From contig DFIS01000075.1 of the NCBI GenBank assembly GCA_002372175.1, positions 1-28,466 of the forward strand: a DNA stretch of 28,466 nt. The letters run 5' to 3'. Positions 7,745 through 14,579 of the stretch are shown in pieces (position 1 is the first letter of the stretch; each line of letters begins with the position of its first letter). Origin of the DNA: Solobacterium sp. UBA3691. Lineage in GTDB: Bacteria; Bacillota_I; Bacilli_A; Erysipelotrichales; Erysipelotrichaceae. The notes under the pieces are model-generated. The model ran no database searches and had not been told where the DNA came from. It worked only from the letters and a program-made list of their open reading frames with translations. Both the position numbers and the translations under genes were made by a program.

Positions 7745-9569
7745 CCTCATCTGCTTTACCTGCTTCTCTGGCTGCTCTGCGGCGGTCAAGAGCTGTCAGG
7801 TGCTTCTTTCTGACACGGATATCCGTCGGTGTGATCTCCACCAGTTCATCATCGTTGATGAATTCGATGGCTTCCTCCAGGGTCAGAATACGCGGCGGTA
7901 CAAGCTTCATGGCTTCATCATTGCCGGTCGATCTGACTGCTGTCATCTTCTTGTTTTTGATCGGATTGACGGTCATATCCTTGTTTTTGGATGCCATACC
8001 GATGATCATACCCTCATAGACAGGAGTCTGGGCACCGATAAAGAGACTTCCTCTTTCCTGGATATTCCACAGCGCATAGGTCATCGCTCCGCCTGTCTCC
8101 GTGGAGATCAGAGCACCGTTCTGTCTCTGCGGGATCTCGCCCTTATACGGTTCATAACCGGCAAGACGTCTGACCATTGTGCCTTCACCTCTGGTCGTAT
8201 TGATAAACTCCGTACGGTAACCGATCAGACCTCTGGTCGGACAGAGATAGGTGATCCTTGTATAACTGCCCTCTTCGGACATATCCTGCAACATGCCTTT
8301 TCGGATATTCAGAGCCGCAATGACTGTACCTGCATACTCATCCGGTACATCGCAGACGACCTCTTCTACAGGCTCCTGGGTCACACCATTGATCTTCTTC
8401 AGGATGACTTCCGGTCTTGATACAGCGACTTCATAGCCTTCTCTGCGCATGTTTTCCAGCAGGATGGACAGATGCAGTTCACCTCTGCCGGAGACCTTGA
8501 AGGTATCCGTAGAACCCGTCTCTTCAACACGCAGACCGACATTGACTTCCAGTTCCTTCTCCAGTCTTTCACGGATGTTTCGGGATGTCACAAACTTACC
8601 GACCTGACCCGCAAACGGTGAATCATTGACCATGAAGTTCATCGACAGCGTAGGCTCTTCGATTTTGATCATCGGCATCGGATCCGGCTCACCGTCCGGT
8701 GACAGCGTATCACCGATTGAGATATCAGGAATACCGGAGATCATGCATATCTCACCGCACTGGGCCTCCTTGACCGCAATACGGCTCAGTCCCTTATAGA
8801 CAAAGATCTGACCTGTCTTGCCTCTGACACTCTTGCCGTTGGCATCACATACCGTGTATACAGACGCATCATGGAGAACACCCTTGTATATACGGCCGAT
8901 ACCGAGACGTCCGATATAGTCATCATATGCCAGGGCACTGATCTGCATCTGTACAGGTTCATCCATCAGATTCGGATATGCCTGTGCATGTGAGAGGATC
9001 GTCTCAAACAGCGGAATAATATCTTCGTTGGTATCGTTGGGATCATACCGTACGATACCCTGTCTTGCGATACCGTAGAGGATCGGGAAGTCCAGCTGAT
9101 CATCTGTTGCATTCAGATCCAGGAACAGTTCATATACCTCGTCGATCACTTCATCGGCACGGGCATCCGGTTTATCCATCTTATTGATCACGAGGATCGG
9201 TCTGAGTCCGATCTCCAGTGATTTCTGCAGCACAAAACGTGTCTGGGGCATCGGACCTTCAGCGGAATCCACCAGCAGGATGACCGTATCTACCGTTCTG
9301 ATAATACGCTCTACTTCCGAGGAGAAATCCGCGTGCCCGGGTGTATCCACGATATTGATCTTATAGTCCTTGTATGTTACGGAACAGTTCTTGGAGTAGA
9401 TCGTGATTCCTCTTTCTCTCTCCAGATCATTGCTGTCCATCACGCAGTCAACGACTTTTTCGTTATCCTTAAACACATGGCTCTGCTTGAGAAAAGCATC
9501 CACCAGTGTGGATTTGCCGGCATCGACATGGGCAATGACCGCTATGTTAATAATCTTCTGATAGTCCAT
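7731..9569 (-). CDS. typA: Translational GTPase TypA/BipA
   Basis: This 612-residue ribosome-associated GTPase of the EF-G/LepA class helps ribosome assembly and stress adaptation. Visible motifs: G1 AHVDAGKST, G2 region RERGITI, G3 DTPGHAD, G4 NKMD, then the beta-barrel and EF-G-like domains, ending in the family's C-terminal region with MTVNPIKNKKMTAVRS. Its length is typical. A start at 9578 would be a GTG with no good ribosome site; the ATG at 9569 has GGGGGTGGAG just upstream, which pairs with the anti-Shine-Dalgarno at normal distance, so 9569 is preferred. A promoter lies at 9622-9595, and a terminator overlaps the stop, so the gene appears monocistronic. Confidence 0.95.
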   Translation of the reverse strand: MDYQKIINIAVIAHVDAGKSTLVDAFLKQSHVFKDNEKVVDCVMDSNDLERERGITIYSKNCSVTYKDYKINIVDTPGHADFSSEVERIIRTVDTVILLVDSAEGPMPQTRFVLQKSLEIGLRPILVINKMDKPDARADEVIDEVYELFLDLNATDDQLDFPILYGIARQGIVRYDPNDTNEDIIPLFETILSHAQAYPNLMDEPVQMQISALAYDDYIGRLGIGRIYKGVLHDASVYTVCDANGKSVRGKTGQIFVYKGLSRIAVKEAQCGEICMISGIPDISIGDTLSPDGEPDPMPMIKIEEPTLSMNFMVNDSPFAGQVGKFVTSRNIRERLEKELEVNVGLRVEETGSTDTFKVSGRGELHLSILLENMRREGYEVAVSRPEVILKKINGVTQEPVEEVVCDVPDEYAGTVIAALNIRKGMLQDMSEEGSYTRITYLCPTRGLIGYRTEFINTTRGEGTMVRRLAGYEPYKGEIPQRQNGALISTETGGAMTYALWNIQERGSLFIGAQTPVYEGMIIGMASKNKDMTVNPIKNKKMTAVRSTGNDEAMKLVPPRILTLEEAIEFINDDELVEITPTDIRVRKKHLTALDRRRAAREAGKADEEEED

Positions 9570-9594
9570 TTTCTCCACCCCCGGAACGTTCTCT

Positions 9595-9622
9595 ATTATA
9601 TTACAGACTTACATTTAGACAA
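9595..9622 (-). promoter_or_regulatory. typA promoter
   Basis: The minus strand has TTGTCT (9622-9617), a 16-base spacer and TATAAT (9600-9595), giving a leader of about 19 bases before the ATG at 9569. Confidence 0.6.
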
Positions 9623-9627
9623 ATAGA

Positions 9628-10926
9628 TTATTGATGCCTGTGTATGTATAAACGCAGACGCCGCCGCGGTTTCCAGATCAGGAATACCATCAGTATGACG
9701 ATCATCAACAGTACGGCACCGACCACCCAGAGATATGCATGTGACAGTTCATACCCCAGGGTAAGCAATATCCCCTTCGGCGTGATCTTTCTTGTCTCCG
9801 TACAGACAAGATCGACAGTGCCGACAAGTTCTTCGTAGGCATAGATCTCGATCTCTCCGAGCTTGTCTCCTGCCTGTACAGGTCCGCTGATGACATCCGG
9901 CAGAACCGTGATCTGGGTCATGCCGGCGATATCCCCGACCAGATCGTTATCTGCTCTGACCTTGAGACTCTCCCCTTCACACCAGCGCACTCTTTCGATC
10001 GTATAGAGATCTCCGGCATGTACAGGCACTTTCCGCTGAAAGCGGGAGAAGACCCACGGATAGAGCTTTTCCGCATCTGCCATGTTGGCCGGGTATCCCT
10101 CTTCGACAAAGGCACCGCCGGTGATCATCAGCACATGCATGCCGTTCATCGCACCGTAGGAAGCCAGGGTAAACCGCGATGTCTCGGTATAGCCTGCCTT
10201 TCCGCTGATAAAACCGGGAATTGTAAAGTTATACTTCATCTTCGGCGGATCCTGGTTGATATAGATCATCACAAGATTCGTCATGCCCAGTCCCCGGGGA
10301 TAGGCATCTACGGGAATCGAGAGATGATTCAGGGTCGTGATGATCTCCGTGAATGTCTCATTCTGCAGGCAGTATTCCAGCAGGATGCCCATGTCCTTAC
10401 AGGTCGTATAGTGGTCAGGATCAAAGAGCCCGCTTGTATTCACAAAGTGAGTGCCGCTCATGCCGAGTTCCTCCGCTTTCCGGTTCATCCGGTCGACGTA
10501 GGCTTCCTCACTGCCGCTGATATACCATGCCAGACCCCGTGAACAGTCTGCCCCGCTCGACAGCAGATCACCGCAGATCAGATCATAGATCGTCGGCGCA
10601 TCACCCGGCGCAAAGCCTGCCCGGTTGGCATGGGCTTCCTCCAGACCTTCCAGCACTTCGGGGGTAAACGTAAACGTATCCTCCAGATCCCGTACGGACT
10701 CAATGGCAACGATTGCTGTCATCATCTTCGTCATACTGGCAGGATACATTTTCTCGTCTGCCTTACAGTCATACAGCACCTGATCATTGACATAGTCATA
10801 GATATAGACATACTCACTGTACAGTTCCGGCAGATCTGCTTTCTTCAGTTTTCTCTCCGTTTCTCTCTGTTCCGTGCATCCAAACAGCGCAAAACACAGA
10901 AAAAGAGCGATTATTTTCCTTAACAT
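9628..10926 (-). CDS. S11-family D-Ala-D-Ala carboxypeptidase-like lipoprotein
   Basis: This 432-residue protein is a low-molecular-weight penicillin-binding protein acting on peptidoglycan stem peptides outside the cell. The N terminus is a lipoprotein signal with lipobox LFGC (Cys17). The SxxK motif is S64-M-T-K67. The second motif is SSGAD (123-127) in place of the canonical SxN, and the third is K243-A-G in place of KTG, so two of three active-site motifs are non-standard and activity may be altered. A C-terminal beta domain follows, then a membrane helix (about 395-417) and a basic tail. The protein would thus be held by lipid and by a helix. A start at TTG 10932 is possible, but ATG 10926 gives the cleaner signal peptide. 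No ribosome site is visible; an extended -10 stands only six bases before the ATG, suggesting a leaderless mRNA. Confidence 0.85.
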   Translation of the reverse strand: MLRKIIALFLCFALFGCTEQRETERKLKKADLPELYSEYVYIYDYVNDQVLYDCKADEKMYPASMTKMMTAIVAIESVRDLEDTFTFTPEVLEGLEEAHANRAGFAPGDAPTIYDLICGDLLSSGADCSRGLAWYISGSEEAYVDRMNRKAEELGMSGTHFVNTSGLFDPDHYTTCKDMGILLEYCLQNETFTEIITTLNHLSIPVDAYPRGLGMTNLVMIYINQDPPKMKYNFTIPGFISGKAGYTETSRFTLASYGAMNGMHVLMITGGAFVEEGYPANMADAEKLYPWVFSRFQRKVPVHAGDLYTIERVRWCEGESLKVRADNDLVGDIAGMTQITVLPDVISGPVQAGDKLGEIEIYAYEELVGTVDLVCTETRKITPKGILLTLGYELSHAYLWVVGAVLLMIVILMVFLIWKPRRRLRLYIHRHQ

Positions 10927-10932
10927 ACACAA

Positions 10933-10941
10933 ATTATAACA
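10933..10941 (-). promoter_or_regulatory. Extended -10 promoter directly before the carboxypeptidase gene
   Basis: The minus strand reads TGTTATAAT, a perfect extended -10. Only six bases separate it from the ATG at 10926, so transcription would start at or next to the start codon. It is divergent from the tRNA-Leu promoter, whose -35 is about ten bases away. Confidence 0.5.
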
Positions 10942-10949
10942 AATCCCTT

Positions 10950-10977
10950 TTGACGATATGAATATGAGTGATATAAT
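10950..10977 (+). promoter_or_regulatory. tRNA-Leu promoter
   Basis: TTGACG (10950-10955), a 16-base spacer ending in TGA, then TATAAT (10972-10977). It is near consensus and lies 12 bases before the first tRNA base. Confidence 0.75.
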
Positions 10978-10989
10978 AACTTAGCCGAT

Positions 10990-11073
10990 GCGCCAGTGGT
11001 GGAATGGCAGACACGTACGCTTGAGGGGCGTATGGAGAGATCCGTGCAAGTTCAAGTCTTGTCTGGCGCACCA
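10990..11073 (+). tRNA. tRNA-Leu (anticodon GAG)
   Basis: An 84-base class II tRNA. The acceptor stem GCGCCAG pairs perfectly with CTGGCGC, followed by discriminator A and an encoded CCA. The anticodon stem TACGC/GCGTA encloses loop TTGAGGG, giving anticodon GAG, which reads CUC and CUU. A long variable arm typical of leucine tRNAs and a TTCAAGT T-loop are present. It has its own promoter and terminator, so it is transcribed alone. Confidence 0.95.
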
Positions 11074-11085
11074 TTTTTTATTTCC

Positions 11086-11106
11086 GGAGAGCGATCTCCT
11101 TTTTTT
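11086..11106 (+). terminator. tRNA-Leu terminator
   Basis: GGAGA, loop GCGA, TCTCC and then seven T residues (11100-11106): a classical intrinsic terminator 12 bases after the CCA end. Confidence 0.85.
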
Positions 11107-11130
11107 ATAAAAAACAGGCTTGCACCTGTT
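11103..11130 (-). terminator. rnz terminator overlapping its stop codon
   Basis: On the minus strand AACAGG (11130-11125), loop TGCAAG, CCTGTT (11118-11113) and then TTTTATAA. The first bases of the stem belong to the rnz TAA stop codon. It closes the seven-gene minus-strand array and converges with the tRNA-Leu terminator. Confidence 0.75.
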
Positions 11131-12040
11131 ATTCATATGTCAGTACGGTATGCTTACCATCAAACCCTGCCTGTGTATTTGCAAAGATCTCTCTGACTCT
11201 TTCCGCATGGATCTCTGCGTTCTGTTCAGCCGGACTGTAGTGGGTCAGCCAGAGTTCCTTCACCTGTGCATCCCTGGCGGTCTGTGCAGCCTCCGAAAAT
11301 GTCATGTGTTTGTTTTCCAGCGCTGCCGAAAGCTTCTCATCTTCGCCGTACATGCCCTCACAGACCAGCAGATCGCTGCCCTGTGCATTCTCCCGCAGAC
11401 TCCTGCAGGGTCTTGTATCGGTGCTGTATGTCAGCTTCAGTCCTTTTCTCTCTTCACCCATGACCATATCCGGGGTATATGTATGATCACCGTCAGTGAC
11501 CGTCTCCCCCTTCTGCAGTACTTTCCAGTACTTAACCGGGATTTCTGCTTCCCTGGCCCTTCCGGCATCGAAGCGTCCCGGTCTTTTGATATTTACGGAA
11601 TATCCCCAGGTCTCGATACTGTGGTCCACTTTGAACGCATGGATCAGCACTTCCGGATATCCGGGCATTGCGAACTCTTCTTCCTCGCCCTCCAGTTCAT
11701 GCCCCAGAACATCATAGGAGATACTGGCTACGGCACAGATCTTCGGGATCAGCTCCAGCAGTCCTTTGGGACCGACGATCAGGACAGGGTCTTTTCTGCC
11801 TGAGACTGTCATCGAAGTCAGAAACCCCGGCAGTCCCATCACATGATCGCCATGGAAGTGTGTTAACAGGATCACATCCGTACGGTGGGAGGACAGTCCT
11901 GCCTGTTTGAGTGCGATCTGGGTCCCCTCGCCGGCATCGATCAGGATATTTCTTCCCTGATAGCGCAGAAAAAGCGATGTCAGCCACCTTCCCGGCAGCG
12001 GCATCGTTCCTCCGCACCCCAGCAGTGTTACTTCCAGCAT
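11129..12040 (-). CDS. rnz: Ribonuclease Z
   Basis: This 303-residue metallo-beta-lactamase-fold endonuclease matures tRNA 3' ends. Zinc ligands are in LLTHFHGDH (His61, His63, Asp65, His66), DHSIETWGY, STDTR and LTHYS. The N terminus MLEVTLLGCGG and the following GRNILIDAGEGTQ are characteristic of ElaC-type RNase Z. The frame is open to 12268, but only the ATG at 12040 has a ribosome site (GGAGGG, six bases upstream) and begins at the conserved first strand. It overlaps the 3' end of ogt by 13 bases. Because the tRNA-Leu here already encodes CCA, the enzyme would act mainly on CCA-less precursors or other RNAs, a general point about this enzyme rather than something shown here. Confidence 0.93.
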   Translation of the reverse strand: MLEVTLLGCGGTMPLPGRWLTSLFLRYQGRNILIDAGEGTQIALKQAGLSSHRTDVILLTHFHGDHVMGLPGFLTSMTVSGRKDPVLIVGPKGLLELIPKICAVASISYDVLGHELEGEEEEFAMPGYPEVLIHAFKVDHSIETWGYSVNIKRPGRFDAGRAREAEIPVKYWKVLQKGETVTDGDHTYTPDMVMGEERKGLKLTYSTDTRPCRSLRENAQGSDLLVCEGMYGEDEKLSAALENKHMTFSEAAQTARDAQVKELWLTHYSPAEQNAEIHAERVREIFANTQAGFDGKHTVLTYE

Positions 12041-12501
12041 GTGATTCCCTCCATCTTCAGGAGATACTTCTTCATCTCCAGGCCTCCGCGGTATCCGGTC
12101 AGCCTGCCGTCTTTCCCGAGCACCCGGTGACAGGGCACGATGATCGGCAGCGGATTTCTGCCCACAGCATTTCCGACAGCCTGTGCCGACATCCGCGGTG
12201 ATATCTCTTTTGCGATCTCTCCGTATGTCCGGGTCATGCCGTACGGTATCCTCTGCAGGATCTTCCATACTTCCTGCTGAAACGTCGTTCCGTACATCCG
12301 TAACGGTATACGGGCAGGATCCGGCTGTTTTCCTTCAAAGTACGCATCCAGCCAATTGCAGGTATCCGCAAGCACCTGACTTTCACCCGATGTACAGTTT
12401 ACCGGCGTATCCCCGGGCAGGACGATCTGTGTCAGATGATCATCTTCCGCGATCAACTGCAGTCTGCCGGCCGGAGAGTCATATTCACATGTGCTGTACA
12501 T
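12028..12501 (-). CDS. ogt: Methylated-DNA-protein-cysteine methyltransferase
   Basis: This 157-residue suicide repair protein transfers alkyl groups from O6-alkylguanine to its own cysteine. The active-site segment is RNPLPIIVPCHRVLG with Cys124; a helix-turn-helix DNA-binding region with the Arg finger lies before it (TTFQQEVWKILQRIPYGMTR region), and GYRGGLEMKKYLL is the usual C-terminal signature. Length fits the short Ogt type. The frame is open upstream to 12660, but ATG 12501 has GGAGA at a suitable distance and begins at the normal N terminus. The gene overlaps the PAP2 gene by 17 bases and rnz by 13 bases, so the three are surely co-translated. Confidence 0.93.
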   Translation of the reverse strand: MYSTCEYDSPAGRLQLIAEDDHLTQIVLPGDTPVNCTSGESQVLADTCNWLDAYFEGKQPDPARIPLRMYGTTFQQEVWKILQRIPYGMTRTYGEIAKEISPRMSAQAVGNAVGRNPLPIIVPCHRVLGKDGRLTGYRGGLEMKKYLLKMEGITCWK

Positions 12502-13441
12502 CTTTCTTCTCCATGGCTTTGAATACCGCCGGGGCCAGGAAGATCGTAAAGAACAGCAGCACAAACATGCGCAGGAAGGCTGCCCACAGCGGATCCAGGA
12601 ACATCCTGATGATCCTGCCAAGACCCACATAACCAATGCCTGCGATGACGATACCGGCAAGAAGACGGATGATCCTCTGCCTTTCCGTCAGTCCTTCGGT
12701 CTCAAAGCGTACATATTTCCTCTCCAGGTAAACACTCAGAAGAAAACTGCAGAATGCCCCGGCTGCCTTCCAGCAGTCGATCATCATCTCTTTCGGATCA
12801 ACGATCAGCTCACCGCCGATATAATCCATCGGATACGGTTTCAGTGTAATAAATGCCAGATATACAGCTGTCAGGATGAACCCGGCAATCACGAAATGAC
12901 GCCTGCGGGCAGGATAGTTCTCGGAAACACTCAGAAGTTTCGTGCCGAGCCAGATCACAAATACCGCCTCGATGATGGCGACGATCACATCCTGCGGTGT
13001 ATGACATCCCAGTACATTCCTTGAGAAAGCTACCAGGATCACCCAGAAATAACAGAGAAACCGCAGCCCTTTAAAACGATCACCGTATGTATAGCCGATC
13101 GATCCCGCCAATGTTCCGGCACTGACTGTATGCCCGCTGGGAAACGAATACCCTGTCGCACCGGGCAGAGCTGCTTCGGTCGGATGAATGCGGCTGTCAC
13201 GGATCCAGGGGCGATAGACACAGAATATATTCTTCAGCAGCTGGTTCATCAGCTGTCCTGAGACATAGATAAAAATAATTTCGATTCCGACTTTGCGGTT
13301 GCGGCACCAGTAGATCCACAGCGGAATAGCCACAGCTCCCGCATTGGCAGCCACTGCCGATATGATGACCATGATCTGTTCAAAGACCGGTCCCAGAGCT
13401 TCCCGCAGCTGCTGAAGCCACAGTAAATATGTAATATCCAT
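12485..13441 (-). CDS. PAP2-family membrane phosphatase
   Basis: This 318-residue polytopic membrane protein has the three PAP2 phosphatase motifs: K70-x6-RP (KNIFCVYRPW), FPSGH with His104, and S140-R-N-V-L-G-C-H147-x3-D151. The substrates of this superfamily are lipid phosphates or isoprenoid diphosphates such as undecaprenyl diphosphate. After the catalytic half come several additional hydrophobic helices (about 160-310), so the protein is longer than simple BacA-replacement PAP2 enzymes. The start ATG has AGAGGA six bases upstream. The gene follows the CARF-nuclease after ten bases and overlaps ogt. Confidence 0.9.
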   Translation of the reverse strand: MDITYLLWLQQLREALGPVFEQIMVIISAVAANAGAVAIPLWIYWCRNRKVGIEIIFIYVSGQLMNQLLKNIFCVYRPWIRDSRIHPTEAALPGATGYSFPSGHTVSAGTLAGSIGYTYGDRFKGLRFLCYFWVILVAFSRNVLGCHTPQDVIVAIIEAVFVIWLGTKLLSVSENYPARRRHFVIAGFILTAVYLAFITLKPYPMDYIGGELIVDPKEMMIDCWKAAGAFCSFLLSVYLERKYVRFETEGLTERQRIIRLLAGIVIAGIGYVGLGRIIRMFLDPLWAAFLRMFVLLFFTIFLAPAVFKAMEKKDVQHM

Positions 13442-13451
13442 GTTTGTTCCT

Positions 13452-14579
13452 CTACAGTTTTCTGATCCTGTCGTCGATGTATTCTGCGGTCTTTCCGCTG
13501 AGGATCACCTTCTGACCGATCAGGATGATTCCTAGTTCCTCCGCTTTGTTGGCCATGATCGCCGTCGCATCTTTACTGTCATGACACAGTACGGGAATTG
13601 GTCTTCCCTGTCCGAACTTGTGGGCATTGGAAAAGATCTCGTATAGATGTTCTTCCTTCAGCTTCCCGGTCTTGCATGATATACATGCCATATACCACTC
13701 TCTGGTCGCCAGAACATCCAGTTCACTGGTCGGATCGGTACCTGCCACATAACCCTCCCCGTTCCAGTCGATACGCACCTGTTCGCGTACATCCGTGAAC
13801 AGTTCCGAGGCATACAGCTGTTTCCAGACCTCTTCTTCGAGCCCCTTGCCTTCTATCGCAAACAGTTCCCGCATCAGATCGGAAGTAAACTGCAGCTTGA
13901 CATTTCTCTTCCCGCTGCCGTCGTATTCCAGCATCCCGTGATCGATCAGTTCATCAAAGAATTCCTTGTGTGCCTTATACTGTTCTTCCCGCAGTATCAT
14001 CGTATTCTTGGCTTCGGCACTGTTCAGATTATTCTGGATGTACCTGGCCATGGTCTGCCACTTATCGGGATCTCTGTGTCTGAGATCATTGCAGAAATCG
14101 ACAGCTGCCCAGTCTTCCATTGAGCGCTTTACCGGCTTGGCACTGCTCATGACTCTGCCTTCACTCATTGCCACAAAGCCCGGTACCGTGATCAGCGGTG
14201 CGGTCAGGTTCTCTATGCGCTCTCTGCCGTGGTTGTAGAACGAGATCACATGCCTGTTCAGATTCGGAGAAACGACTGTAAAGTCATATTCATCCATCAG
14301 GGAGCCGAGGATGATCGCTGCGTAGTCATGCCCGCCGTTACTGTCAACATATGCGCCTTTGTAGGGTTCCAGTGCCTCCCGGAGTGAAGTTACGGGAGTG
14401 TTCATATCGATCGGCACATAGATCAGTTCTTTTCTCAGAAGGGAGGAAAGTTCCTTGTCCTTCAGTTTTCCCCTTGTCCCTTTCGGATATACCACAACGA
14501 CAATATCCGGCTGTACATGTGCCGCCGAGATCACGTTATTCATCTGGACCCCGTCATAAAGTATGATCAATGTCTTCAT
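13452..14579 (-). CDS. Card1/Can2-like CARF-nuclease (DUF1887 type), no CRISPR nearby
   Basis: This 375-residue protein has the two-part layout of Card1/Can2 proteins: an N-terminal Rossmann-like CARF domain (about 1-140, beginning MKTLIILYDGVQMNNVISA), a linker with a winged-helix-like stretch (about 160-235), and a C-terminal PD-(D/E)xK nuclease domain. Nuclease landmarks are GKGLEEEVW (Glu248), SELDVLA (Asp288) and ISCKTGK (Lys303). In characterised Card1 and Can2 the last motif is ExK; here Ser301 takes the Glu place, so cleavage activity is uncertain. Known relatives are activated by cyclic tetra-adenylate made by type III CRISPR complexes and cut nucleic acids. No cas gene or array is visible in this window. 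The ATG overlaps the GH2 stop (ATGA), with GGTGG six bases upstream, and the PAP2 gene follows after ten bases. Confidence 0.8.
   Translation of the reverse strand: MKTLIILYDGVQMNNVISAAHVQPDIVVVVYPKGTRGKLKDKELSSLLRKELIYVPIDMNTPVTSLREALEPYKGAYVDSNGGHDYAAIILGSLMDEYDFTVVSPNLNRHVISFYNHGRERIENLTAPLITVPGFVAMSEGRVMSSAKPVKRSMEDWAAVDFCNDLRHRDPDKWQTMARYIQNNLNSAEAKNTMILREEQYKAHKEFFDELIDHGMLEYDGSGKRNVKLQFTSDLMRELFAIEGKGLEEEVWKQLYASELFTDVREQVRIDWNGEGYVAGTDPTSELDVLATREWYMACISCKTGKLKEEHLYEIFSNAHKFGQGRPIPVLCHDSKDATAIMANKAEELGIILIGQKVILSGKTAEYIDDRIRKL

Noticed and set aside
12041..12268. N-terminal extension of RNase Z
   Set aside because: The extension is Arg/Asp/Gly-rich, lies in the ogt gene in another frame, and the ATG at 12040 has the ribosome site and the conserved N terminus.
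12502..12660. N-terminal extension of Ogt
   Set aside because: It is a shadow of the PAP2 gene; the normal Ogt start is at 12501 with its own ribosome site.
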